DNA of 64,000 nucleotides, from assembly GCF_000200595.1 (NCBI RefSeq), contig NC_014810.2, positions 1,064,311 to 1,128,310 of the forward strand, given 5' to 3'. Each line of letters opens with the position of its first letter. The stretch's first letter is position 1. Position numbers and translations under genes: made by a program. Under the pieces are notes generated by a model. The model made no database searches and was not told the DNA's origin. It saw only the letters and a list, made by a program, of their open reading frames with translations. Shown piece by piece: positions 26,668-34,323 of the stretch. The stretch comes from Helicobacter felis ATCC 49179 (GTDB lineage Bacteria; Campylobacterota; Campylobacteria; Campylobacterales; Helicobacteraceae).

Positions 26668-27207
26668 TTAAAAACGCCACACATAGTTAGCATAGATGGC
26701 TACCGCGCGGCGTAAACCATTGTAAGCAGGGATGATAGGGATGAGCATCCCCACCTCTACGCCATGGTGGTAGAGAAAATTAGCCCGAACCCCCACATTA
26801 ATAGGCAGTTGGAAGTTAGACACAGATCCATGTTGGAACACCCAGCTACTCCCAAGCAACATTAGCCCACCATAAACCCCTACGACATATTTTTTAGTGC
26901 CATAAAAGTCATAGAGCGCGTCTGCGCCCACGCCATAGCTAAAATTACTCAGACCACTCCCCCCGCTCACGCTAAAGTTGCCATAATAGCGCGCTCCAAA
27001 AGTCTTTCTCTTGTTAAAGAATTGTTGATAACCCCCGCGGATATCTATCCCTCCGATGTTGCCACTTCCATTCCATTTAGTGGTGAAATACGCGTATTGC
27101 ACGCCCCCACTCACATAAAACCCATCTCTTTCCGCGTGCAAAGGTGAAATAGCCAAACCCAACGCACCCACCAGACCCACAACAGCTAAACTTTTTTGCA
27201 ACAACAT
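26668..27207 (-). CDS. Small Helicobacter outer membrane protein
   Basis: A 179-residue exported barrel, the shortest of the three OMP paralogues in the window. The start chosen is ATG at 27207, with AAAGGG six bases upstream and the signal peptide MLLQKSLAVVGLVGALGLAI ending near PLHA; the frame stays open to 27240. Family blocks are DGFYVSGGVQYAYFTTKW, GGIDIRGGYQQFFNKRKTFG, NFSYGVGADALYDFYGTKK, GVYGGLMLLGSSWVFQ and NFLYHHGVEVGMLIPIIP, ending in NYVWRF. Extracellular loops are much shorter than in the other two, and no cysteine is present in the mature part. It diverges from the Sel1/zinc-ribbon cassette. Confidence 0.85.
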   Translation of the reverse strand: MLLQKSLAVVGLVGALGLAISPLHAERDGFYVSGGVQYAYFTTKWNGSGNIGGIDIRGGYQQFFNKRKTFGARYYGNFSVSGGSGLSNFSYGVGADALYDFYGTKKYVVGVYGGLMLLGSSWVFQHGSVSNFQLPINVGVRANFLYHHGVEVGMLIPIIPAYNGLRRAVAIYANYVWRF

Positions 27208-27271
27208 CAAAGACCCTTTAAAATGAATTGTAGGGTTCAATTTTAGAGTAAACGCCCTAAAAGAGGCTTTA

Positions 27272-27297
27272 ATCTCATAGTTAAACTATTATGAGAT
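27272..27297. promoter_or_regulatory. Palindrome in divergent control region
   Basis: ATCTCATA (27272-27279) and TATGAGAT (27290-27297) form a perfect 8-bp inverted repeat around a second palindrome ATAGTTAAACTAT. It lies seven bases before the -35 of the cassette promoter and upstream of the OMP gene on the other side, a good place for an operator. Confidence 0.5.
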
Positions 27298-27303
27298 AGT
27301 AAG

Positions 27304-27336
27304 TTGACTCTCTCTCTCTCTCTCTCTTGCTAGAAT
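27304..27336 (+). promoter_or_regulatory. Promoter with repeat-controlled spacer
   Basis: TTGACT at 27304-27309 and TAGAAT at 27331-27336 resemble the good OMP promoter at 8198 (TTGACA, TAGAAT), but the spacer is 21 bases instead of 17. Nearly all the spacer is the CT tract. Loss of two CT units would give 17. Confidence 0.6.
27308..27327 (+). repeat. (CT)10 dinucleotide tract
   Basis: Ten CT units without interruption. CT tracts are known slipped-strand phase-variation sites in H. pylori OMP genes. This one is not in a coding region but between -35 and -10. Confidence 0.9.
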
Positions 27337-27343
27337 GCTAAAA

Positions 27344-27368
27344 CCGGTGTTGGTTATATAAACACTGG
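27344..27368 (+). promoter_or_regulatory. 5'-leader hairpin
   Basis: CCGGTGTT (27344-27351) pairs with AACACTGG (27361-27368), eight pairs with one G-U, loop of nine. The predicted transcript start is about 27343, so the hairpin would stand at the very 5' end of the mRNA and may stabilise it or control the first gene. Confidence 0.45.
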
Positions 27369-27393
27369 ATTTTGCAGAAAAATGGAGGTTGGC

Positions 27394-27909
27394 ATGGATT
27401 CTTATGAAAGCTTGGAAGAGGCAGTCATTGGAGCAGATGCGCTATTTATTAGTGCATATGATGCCCATGAAAATGGAGATAAACAAATGGCCTCAGAATA
27501 TCTCAAAAAGGCGTCTAAATTGTATTTTGATATTGCTATAGAAGCGCAAAAGCAAGGAGATTATGATACTGCGGTGGAATGTTATAAACAATCAGGCAAT
27601 ACGGGATTTCCAGTAGCTTATTTTATTTTAGGCTATATCTATGAAAGTGGAAAGGGTGTAGAACAAGACATTACTAAAGCGATGGAATATTATCAAGAAG
27701 CAGGAGAAGGAGGGTACGCAGAGGCCTACACAGCGTTAGGAATTTTTATTCAAAAAGTGCTGCATGTGGTCTTAAAGAAGATTATTCTAAAGCTAAAGAA
27801 TATTTACAAAAAGCGGTTGATATGGGAGATGTTGATGCTCAAGAAATGCTTGACCTTCTTAAACAACAAGACAAAGAACAAAGCGAAGAGGCAACCTTAT
27901 GCCAAATAG
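27394..27909 (+). pseudogene. Sel1-repeat protein, 5' part of split gene
   Basis: This is the first part of a cytoplasmic Sel1-repeat protein. ATG at 27394 has GGAGG five bases upstream and is preferred to the ATG at 27382, which has none. The repeats AVECYKQSGNTGFPVAYFI and AMEYYQEAGEGGYAEAYTA follow the Sel1 pattern, with no signal peptide. After YTALGIF (near 27747) the frame turns into a lysine-rich tail unlike Sel1, while the repeat pattern goes on in the next frame. The break is at a T5 run (27743-27747). With one more T, the reading would be IFYSKSAACGLKEDYSKAKE, and the two parts would join into one protein of about 324 residues. It could be a phase-off allele, a real loss, or a sequencing error. 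Confidence 0.7.
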
Positions 27910-28367
27910 CCAAACGAGCTCGTGAAAATGGCGATTATGCTAAAGCACTAGAGTATTTGCACGAGGCGATTCAACAAGAAGATGCCCAAAGTGCAGAAGC
28001 TTACTACACATTGGGGCAGATGTATTATAGTGGACAGGGCGTACCAAAAGATGAGATTAAGTTTAGGCAATGCCTAGAAAAATCGGCCACTATGGGATAT
28101 GCGAGGGCCTTTGATGGGCTGGGTCTAATCTATGAACTTGGCAAAGGCGTTGTGCAAGACTATTCAAAGGCCCGAGCGTGCTACTTGAGAGCTAGCTCAA
28201 TGGGATGTGCTTGGGGCTACTACCATTTAGGCAGTCTTTATGAACTAGGCAGGGGTGTGCCAAAAAATCCTGCTCAGGCCGTTGCTCATTACCAAAAAGC
28301 TATCGAGATTGGTGATGAAGAGGTGAGTCAATTGGCTCAAGCGGCACTTGAATGTGTTAGAAATTAG
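27822..28367 (+). pseudogene. Sel1-repeat protein, 3' part of split gene
   Basis: The second part of the split Sel1 gene. ATG at 27822 opens a 181-residue reading frame, but Sel1-like sequence in this frame can be followed back to about 27747, so this ATG is probably internal to the ancestral gene. Repeats seen are KALEYLHEAIQQEDAQSAEA-YYTLGQMYYSGQGV, CLEKSATMGYARAFDGLGLI-YELGKGV, and ARACYLRASSMGCAWGYYHL-GSLYELGRGV, followed by AVAHYQKAIEIGDEE. These are helix pairs of the SEL1L type that bind protein partners. The stop is 24 bases before the zinc-ribbon gene. If translated alone it would still hold three complete repeats. Confidence 0.7.
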
Positions 28368-28391
28368 AAATAGTCATTTAAAGGAAATATG

Positions 28392-28913
28392 ATGGGATTA
28401 TGGGATGCTATTAAAAGTGTAGCTAAGAGTGTTAAATGCGGAGTTGGGGTGCATGCGGGGGAATATGCACATGTAAAGGGCAAACCTAAGTGTTTTCTAG
28501 GAAAAACTTGTCCGGATTGTAAGAAATATATTACCACCCAAAAACACGAATTTGGCGATTGGGACTATCAAAAGGATCAGGATTGCACTCAGGCGCGTAC
28601 TTGTGCGCACTGCAAAAAAGCAGAAACTAGAGTAGAACACCAATTTGGTGGCTGGAGTTATGCAGATCAAAGTTGTACGCAAGTAAGCGTTTGTGCGCGT
28701 TGTAAAGAAACTAAAACGGAAGTGTGGCATTCTTTTGATGAAAAGGGTAAGGATGAACAGTGTCGGATAATCAAAGTTTGTAGCCGTTGTCAACTAAAAG
28801 AACTGGGGAGCACCAAACACAATTTTATCAAAAATCCTCTCACGGGCAATGACATGCCAGCTGTCAATGGGTACAAAAAATGCAAGGATTGTAACTTACC
28901 TATCAAGGTTTAA
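28392..28913 (+). CDS. Zinc-ribbon repeat protein, function unknown
   Basis: I do not know a function for this 173-residue protein. After a short N-terminal part it has three to four tandem copies of a unit H-x-F-x-x-W-x-Y-(x)n-C-x(5-6)-C-x-x-C-(x)n-E, for example HEFGDWDYQKDQDCTQ with CAHCKK, HQFGGWSYADQSCTQ with CARCKE, and HSFDEKGKDEQC with CSRCQ. Single C-x-x-C pairs also start (CPDCKK) and end (CKDCNL) the array. Each unit looks like a small zinc ribbon; similar repeats with the HxWxxW...C...CxxC pattern occur in extracellular proteins of Firmicutes. There is no signal peptide or membrane helix here. ATG at 28392 is six bases after AGGA; 28389 is also possible. The AT-rich composition matches the Sel1 gene upstream, and the two probably form one operon. 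Confidence 0.72.
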   Translation: MGLWDAIKSVAKSVKCGVGVHAGEYAHVKGKPKCFLGKTCPDCKKYITTQKHEFGDWDYQKDQDCTQARTCAHCKKAETRVEHQFGGWSYADQSCTQVSVCARCKETKTEVWHSFDEKGKDEQCRIIKVCSRCQLKELGSTKHNFIKNPLTGNDMPAVNGYKKCKDCNLPIKV

Positions 28914-28932
28914 AGGTAGCTCCTCACTACTT

Positions 28933-31302
28933 CTAAAATTTCCTAAAACTATTCCCCACCACCAAAAGCGAGCTTAGGCTCATGCTTAGAGCTGCTAGGG
29001 GGGGGTTGATGAGTCCACACACCGCGCAGGGGATGAGCAGGGCGTTATAAAGCGCGCTAATGAGGAGATTTTGGCGCACGCGCCTATGGGCTTGTTTGGC
29101 GATTTTAAAGGTGTTGCACACGCTTTTAAAGGAGGTGTTGAGCAAAATCACATCGCTATGCAACAAGCTTAGATCATGCCCCTCATACATGCACAAAGAC
29201 ACCTGACTTTGAGCCAAAGCGGGCGCATCATTCATCCCATCGCCCACCATGCCCACCACTTCCCCACGCGCTAACGCCCTTTGGATATGCTCTAATTTCT
29301 GCTCCGGACTTAGGGGGGCGTGGCAGGCAACCCTTAAGTTTTGGGCGATGTGTTGCACCTGTGGACTAGAATCCCCGCTTAAAATTTCTATCTCTAGCCC
29401 CATTTCTTGCAGGGCGCGCACACTCTGCGTGCTGTCAGGTTTTAGGGGGGCGTGCAGGCTAAAAAGAGCTTTTAATTCCCCATCCACACTATAGGCAAAA
29501 TGGCTTTCTAAAGATTGTTCCACAACCTCTACCCCCTGCGCGCGCAAATACTCTACACTCCCCCCAAACAAAACATGCCCATCAACTACTCCCCTCAAGC
29601 CTCCCACCTCTTGAGATAGAGATTCTAGGGGTGTGCTTTGGGCGTTGTAGTGTTCTTGCAACCACGCACTCACCCCCCTAGAAATAGGGTGGGGGTTGTG
29701 TAACACCAAGCTTAAGAGCCAAGAGGGGTTAAAATCCCCGTATGTTTGATACTCTTGCACTTGGAGTGCTGGCGTGGTGAGCGTGCCGGTCTTATCCAAA
29801 AAGAGCCTTTGCACTTTGGCCAAAGTTTCTAGACTAGCGGCTTGTTTGCACAAAATCCCCTGCTTTAACGCCCGATTGCTTGCTAGCACAAGGGCAATAG
29901 GCGTGGCCAGAGCAAAAGCGCAGGGGCAGGCGATGATGAGCACGCTCACACTAATTACCAGCGCGCGCTCCCACACCCCGCCTATAAACCCCCAGCCCAA
30001 CAAGCTGGCTAGAGTGATGAACAAAACTACTTGGGTGAAGCGGTGGGCAAGTTTATCTGCTTGGAGTTGGATTTGGGGCTTTTGGGTAAAACTCTTTTGG
30101 ACCAAGCGCACCATTTGGCTTAAAAAGGACTGCTTAAAGGGGGTGTTCACGCGGTAAATAAAACTCGCCCCTACATTGCTATAACCTGAGAGCACACTCT
30201 GCCCGGCGTGCAAGTCTAGGGGGGTGATCTCTCCATTGACAATTTGGCTATTCACCTGCGCGTGCGCGCTCTCTAGCTCCCCATCTAAGGCCACACACTC
30301 CCCGCTTAAAACTTCAATGCGATCCCCTATTTGCACCTCAGAGGGAGAGATTAAAACGCGTTTCCCCTCACGCAAGAGCAAGACCTGAGAGGGCAGTGCG
30401 CCCTGCAGACCATCTAGCAGGGCGTTGGCGCGCAAAGTGGCCTTGAGTTCTAAGAATTTGGAGATAAACACGAGGGTGATGATCATACTCACCGATTCAA
30501 AATAGGGCTCTTGGGCATGGAAAGTGGCATAAATGGAGTAAATATAGGTGGTGAGCGCGCCCAAGCTCACACTCAAATCCATGCCAAAAAAGCCATTTTT
30601 GAGCCCATAAAACGCGCCCTTTAAAAACGCTGCCCCCGTGATAAAGAGGGTCAAACTGCTCAAAATCCACGAGGCGATATTGAGCTTGAAGGCCATACTC
30701 GCATCCATCCCGGAAAAATAGCCCGCATAATTGGCAATAGCAATCCACATCACATTCATGGTTGCAAAAATGCCCACCACGAGGGCGACATAATGGCGAT
30801 AATGCGCTCTCTTGCCCCCGCTCTCAACTTTAGGATCAAAGACGCGCGCACGATACCCGATCGCCTCAATAGTGTTTAGCACCTTTGATAAGGGGATTTT
30901 CTGAGGTTCAAAGTCAATATAAGCGCGGTGCGTGGTGTAGTTGACCTGCACGCTATTCACCCCCTCTTGTTTTAAAAGCACATGTTCGATGAGCCACACA
31001 CAGGCCGCACAATGGATATTTTCTAAAATGAGCGCTACCTCTAGGCCTTCTTTGGTGGGTGTGGTAAAGTCTGCTAAGAATTGAGGGGTGTCGTAGTGGG
31101 TAGAGATGGGGTTTTGGGCTTGTATGGGCTGGAGGGTTTTATCTCCTAATTTGTCATAGAAGTTCTCTAATTCTAAAGAATGCAGTAAAAAATACACACT
31201 CTCACAGCCCGCACAGCAAAAATAGAGGTCTTGCTTGGGGGCTTTTTTGAGAGCGTGGGGGGGGTAGAGCAACTGGCAATGCGCGCAGGGGATTTTATCC
31301 AA
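28933..31302 (-). CDS. ccoI: CcoI/FixI-type copper P-type ATPase
   Basis: A 789-residue P1B ATPase that should move copper across the inner membrane for assembly of cytochrome cbb3 oxidase, the only terminal oxidase of gastric Helicobacter. The N-terminus has the extra metal-binding module seen in this subgroup (PCAHC, FCCAGCESVYFLL). A heavy-metal-associated domain follows with IHCAACVWLIEH. Then come eight membrane helices, the CPC metal motif in IIACPCAFALATPIAL, the phosphorylated aspartate in LFLDKTGTLTTPAL, and the hinge MVGDGMNDAPALAQSQ. It overlaps the methyltransferase gene by eight bases. A detox role as CopA is possible, but the N-terminal module favours oxidase assembly. Confidence 0.88.
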   Translation of the reverse strand: MDKIPCAHCQLLYPPHALKKAPKQDLYFCCAGCESVYFLLHSLELENFYDKLGDKTLQPIQAQNPISTHYDTPQFLADFTTPTKEGLEVALILENIHCAACVWLIEHVLLKQEGVNSVQVNYTTHRAYIDFEPQKIPLSKVLNTIEAIGYRARVFDPKVESGGKRAHYRHYVALVVGIFATMNVMWIAIANYAGYFSGMDASMAFKLNIASWILSSLTLFITGAAFLKGAFYGLKNGFFGMDLSVSLGALTTYIYSIYATFHAQEPYFESVSMIITLVFISKFLELKATLRANALLDGLQGALPSQVLLLREGKRVLISPSEVQIGDRIEVLSGECVALDGELESAHAQVNSQIVNGEITPLDLHAGQSVLSGYSNVGASFIYRVNTPFKQSFLSQMVRLVQKSFTQKPQIQLQADKLAHRFTQVVLFITLASLLGWGFIGGVWERALVISVSVLIIACPCAFALATPIALVLASNRALKQGILCKQAASLETLAKVQRLFLDKTGTLTTPALQVQEYQTYGDFNPSWLLSLVLHNPHPISRGVSAWLQEHYNAQSTPLESLSQEVGGLRGVVDGHVLFGGSVEYLRAQGVEVVEQSLESHFAYSVDGELKALFSLHAPLKPDSTQSVRALQEMGLEIEILSGDSSPQVQHIAQNLRVACHAPLSPEQKLEHIQRALARGEVVGMVGDGMNDAPALAQSQVSLCMYEGHDLSLLHSDVILLNTSFKSVCNTFKIAKQAHRRVRQNLLISALYNALLIPCAVCGLINPPLAALSMSLSSLLVVGNSFRKF

Positions 31303-32005
31303 GTGTTGCCTTAATGCTGTAGGTTTGAGCGTGGGCGTAAATGCGCGCCACCTCAGGAGTTACATCGCGCTGATCTTTGGAGTTGTGTGTGATTAAGGGG
31401 GCTTGCACTTCTAGCAGACTTTTAGAACTCTTGCGCGCACAGCAGAGCACTAAAGTCGCCTTTTTGTGTGCAAAAGGGTGCACAAAGCGCACACATACGG
31501 GGTTAAGCTTGGCATTTTGCAGGGCAAAAAGCAGGCTATCTGCTAAGTTGGCATGGTAGCAGAGAATGAAATAGCCTTGGGGTTTTAAAAGGCGGTAGGC
31601 TTTAGCGCACAACGCACTTAAGGGTAAAAAGCTTTGGTTGGTGGCGCGCGCGATCTGGGGGTTAGGACTTTGGGGGCTGTTGAGGTGATAGTAGGGGGGG
31701 TTAGAAATAATGCAGTGATAAGTATCTAAGTTGGCATGTAGAAAATCTGCGCAGATCACGCGCGCATGGGGGGCGTGTGCGCTGTTTTTTTGGGCAAAAA
31801 AGGCTAGGTTGGGATCGATCTCGATCAAATCTAGGGGGTTAGCAAACTCTCTAGCGCACAGCAAGCCCACCACCCCACAGCCTGCGCCCACATCTAAGAG
31901 TTTGGCGCGTTTTTTGATAAAGGGACGGGCGAAATGGACCAAAAAGAGGCTGTCGCTATTGTAGGCATACCCCCCTAAAGGTTGGTAGAGCCGCAAGAGT
32001 GCCAT
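31295..32005 (-). CDS. TrmN6-like tRNA adenine-N6 methyltransferase
   Basis: A 236-residue SAM-dependent methyltransferase. The SAM-binding motif is LLDVGAGCGVVGLLCARE, and IISNPPYYHLN holds the NPPY motif of N6-adenine (and some glutamine) methyltransferases. GGYAYNSDSLFLVHFA at the start matches the TrmN6/YfiC family, which modifies A37 of tRNA-Val. Its start overlaps ribD by 31 bases and its end overlaps ccoI by eight, so it is in the minus-strand run ribD-trmN6-ccoI. The tRNA target is inferred from the family only. Confidence 0.82.
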   Translation of the reverse strand: MALLRLYQPLGGYAYNSDSLFLVHFARPFIKKRAKLLDVGAGCGVVGLLCAREFANPLDLIEIDPNLAFFAQKNSAHAPHARVICADFLHANLDTYHCIISNPPYYHLNSPQSPNPQIARATNQSFLPLSALCAKAYRLLKPQGYFILCYHANLADSLLFALQNAKLNPVCVRFVHPFAHKKATLVLCCARKSSKSLLEVQAPLITHNSKDQRDVTPEVARIYAHAQTYSIKATLG

Positions 32006-33006
32006 GTGAGCAGGTCGTGATCTAAAATCTGGGCGTGGTGGGGGGTGAAGTGGGCTTTGGCGTGGTGGGGGATGGGTTGGTGGGGCTCTAGGGAGGTGTT
32101 GGTATGGGTTAAGAGCATATCAATATGATCTTGCAGACTAGCGAGCAGATGCCAACCCCCCTCAATGATATTAAAGCCGGTATGCAGGGGTAAATCCTGC
32201 ACGCGGGTATAGAGTCGGACTTCACGCCCAGCCACGCCAAAGAGGGGTAAAGAGCGATCGATCACGGGGTTACGGCTTAAAATGGCGACATCACAAAGCC
32301 TATCTTGATAGAGTGGGTCAGCAAAGCGGTGATCGAGCAGAGGGCGATCGGTGCGCGCGCTCTGCCCTGAGATAATGAGAGTTTGGGCAACCCCACGCTG
32401 ATTATGGGTGAAATTAAGGCTTTTGGTCCCGGAAATTTTGCCCTGATAATTGCCATCTAGTCTTGTGGCGATTTTAAAGAGATTAAAAACTCCTCTCTTA
32501 GACAAACACTTAAAGGGATAGAGCAGATCGTAGCAGGCGGGCAAATCCAGCACGATCACTTCAATACCGGCCTCTTGCAGGCGTTTTAAGCCCCCTTGAG
32601 CTGGAGGGTGTTGTTCTAGTGCGCCCACGATCACGCGTTTAGGCTTGAGCGCGCACAACAGAGCCGCACAGGGGGGGGTTTTGCCAAAATGATTACAAGG
32701 CTCTAGGGTTACTAGAAGGGTGCACTCTTTAAAAAGATCGCTATGATTTTGGGCTAAAAAGTTGTAATTAGCTTGCTTGTCTAGGGGGTCGATGTCTTTA
32801 GGGAAAGGCACAGCAGAGAGCGCGTTAAATGCTTCTGCTAAAGCGCGCACTTCGGCGTGTGGGGTATGGGCTTTGGTGTGGGTCTGCAGACTCAAAAGGC
32901 GGTAATTTTGATCTAGCACCATGCAGGCTACACTAGGATTAGGCAAAGCTAAAGTTTGCACCTCCCAAGCCTTATCAAGGCAAGATTGCATTAAGAGTTC
33001 AAACAT
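31975..33006 (-). CDS. ribD: Riboflavin biosynthesis deaminase/reductase RibD
   Basis: RibD deaminates the pyrimidine precursor and then reduces its ribose side chain, steps two and three of riboflavin synthesis. In the N-terminal ~150 residues the zinc deaminase motifs are THTKAHTPHAEVRALAEA (HAE) and VTLEPCNHFGKTPPCAAL (PC-x4-GKTPPC). The C-terminal ~190 residues are the reductase with FKIATRLDGNYQGKISGTKS, shorter than in E. coli but usual for Helicobacter. No FMN riboswitch is seen upstream; the gene is eight bases after gltS. A C8/G8 run lies at 32671-32678 in the deaminase part. Confidence 0.92.
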   Translation of the reverse strand: MFELLMQSCLDKAWEVQTLALPNPSVACMVLDQNYRLLSLQTHTKAHTPHAEVRALAEAFNALSAVPFPKDIDPLDKQANYNFLAQNHSDLFKECTLLVTLEPCNHFGKTPPCAALLCALKPKRVIVGALEQHPPAQGGLKRLQEAGIEVIVLDLPACYDLLYPFKCLSKRGVFNLFKIATRLDGNYQGKISGTKSLNFTHNQRGVAQTLIISGQSARTDRPLLDHRFADPLYQDRLCDVAILSRNPVIDRSLPLFGVAGREVRLYTRVQDLPLHTGFNIIEGGWHLLASLQDHIDMLLTHTNTSLEPHQPIPHHAKAHFTPHHAQILDHDLLTWHSCGSTNL

Positions 33007-33013
33007 GGCGTGC

Positions 33014-34240
33014 CTAAGAGAAGAAGGGCAGGGCTAAGAAGCTTTTGATCACCACAGCGTTGATGATGTCTACAAAAAACGCTCCCACTAAGGGCACAAC
33101 TAGAAAAGCGACATGGCTATGCCCGTAGTGGGTGGTGATGGTTTGCATGTTCACCATCGCTGTAGGGGTCGCGCCCAAACCAAAACCACAATGCCCCGCG
33201 CTCAAAACCGCCGCATCGTAGTTTTTGCCACAGACTCTAAAGGTTACAAAAATGCTATAGAGGATCATCACCACCACCTGCACGCTCAAAATGACGATAA
33301 TGGGCAGAGCTAAATGGGCAAGTTTGACCAAATCAATACTCATTAAAGCATAGGCCAAAAAGAGGTTGAGGCTTACATTCCCAATCACGCTCACCTCGCG
33401 ATCAAAGACCTTGTGGATTTTAAAATAAGAAAGCAGATTGCGCAAGAGCACCCCCACAAATAAGCACCATACAAAGGTCGGCAAAGTAACCCCGCCCACC
33501 TTGACATGCGCCATTTTGGAGATCAGAGTGCCTACCAACAGGGCAATGCTCACCAAAGCCAAGCTTTCTATAAAACTGCTTGCCGTGATGAGGCGCTCTT
33601 TTCTAGGGGTTTCAAACGCACTAGGAGGCTCTTGCTCCATGCGCTCTTTATCTTGCTGGCTGGGTTCTAGTTTGTATTTTTTAATCAGGTAGCGCGCCAC
33701 AGGCCCGCCGATGAGCCCCCCGCTCACTAACCCAAAGGTTGCGCAAGTGATGGACACCTCTAGGCTCTCAGCAAAGCCATAAGGGGGTTTGATAAAGACA
33801 TCTGACCACGCCGCACTGGTGCCATGCCCGCCAATAAGTGAGATTGAGCCTCCTAAAAGCCCCATGAGAGGATTAGCACCAATCAAGCTAGCAATGCCTA
33901 CCCCTACGGCGTTTTGAATCACCACAAACACTCCCACCACCGCGACAAAAATGCCCAACATTTTCCCCCCTTTTTTTAGAGAGGCAAAATCCGCGCTTAA
34001 ACCAATAGTGATAAAGAAAGTCAGCATGAGAGGGGTTTTCAGCCCCGAATCGAGCACCAATTTAAAGTCGTAGAATTTGTGGGCGATCATAATGGCAATG
34101 GCGACTAAAACACCCCCTACAACGGGCTCAGGGATGTCGTAATCGCGCAAGAATTTAATTTTAGAAATAATCCAACGCCCTAGCAACAACACCCCTACCA
34201 TGCACACCAAAGTCCCATAAACATCAAGAGTGATCGTTTG
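33014..34240 (-). CDS. gltS: Sodium/glutamate symporter GltS
   Basis: GltS takes up glutamate with sodium. ATG at 34240 is chosen because GGGG lies upstream at a fit distance; the frame also has an ATG at 34255 without a ribosome site. The 408 residues have 10 or more membrane helices in two inverted halves. Typical glycine-rich and conserved blocks are LLGGSISLIGGHGTSAAW and LSAGHCGFGLGATPTAMVN, matched pairs of the ESS family. A cytosolic basic and acidic loop (KKYKLEPSQQDKERMEQE) lies in the middle. It diverges from the polyamine gene at 34324 and stands upstream of ribD in the same direction. Confidence 0.92.
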   Translation of the reverse strand, partial: QTITLDVYGTLVCMVGVLLLGRWIISKIKFLRDYDIPEPVVGGVLVAIAIMIAHKFYDFKLVLDSGLKTPLMLTFFITIGLSADFASLKKGGKMLGIFVAVVGVFVVIQNAVGVGIASLIGANPLMGLLGGSISLIGGHGTSAAWSDVFIKPPYGFAESLEVSITCATFGLVSGGLIGGPVARYLIKKYKLEPSQQDKERMEQEPPSAFETPRKERLITASSFIESLALVSIALLVGTLISKMAHVKVGGVTLPTFVWCLFVGVLLRNLLSYFKIHKVFDREVSVIGNVSLNLFLAYALMSIDLVKLAHLALPIIVILSVQVVVMILYSIFVTFRVCGKNYDAAVLSAGHCGFGLGATPTAMVNMQTITTHYGHSHVAFLVVPLVGAFFVDIINAVVIKSFLALPFFS

Positions 34241-34259
34241 CATTGCTAACCCCATTTAA

Positions 34260-34288
34260 TTAAAGCGTTAAAATATTTAGCTTATAAT
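34260..34288 (+). promoter_or_regulatory. Promoter of carboxynorspermidine synthase gene
   Basis: TTAAAG at 34260-34265, 17-base spacer, TATAAT at 34283-34288. The predicted start is near 34295, about 29 bases before the ATG. Confidence 0.6.
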
Positions 34289-34323
34289 AGCACATATCAT
34301 CGTGTTATCATAAAAGGGAAGAG

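Noticed and set aside
33007-33013. FMN riboswitch before ribD
   Set aside because: Only eight bases separate it from gltS; there is no space for the element.
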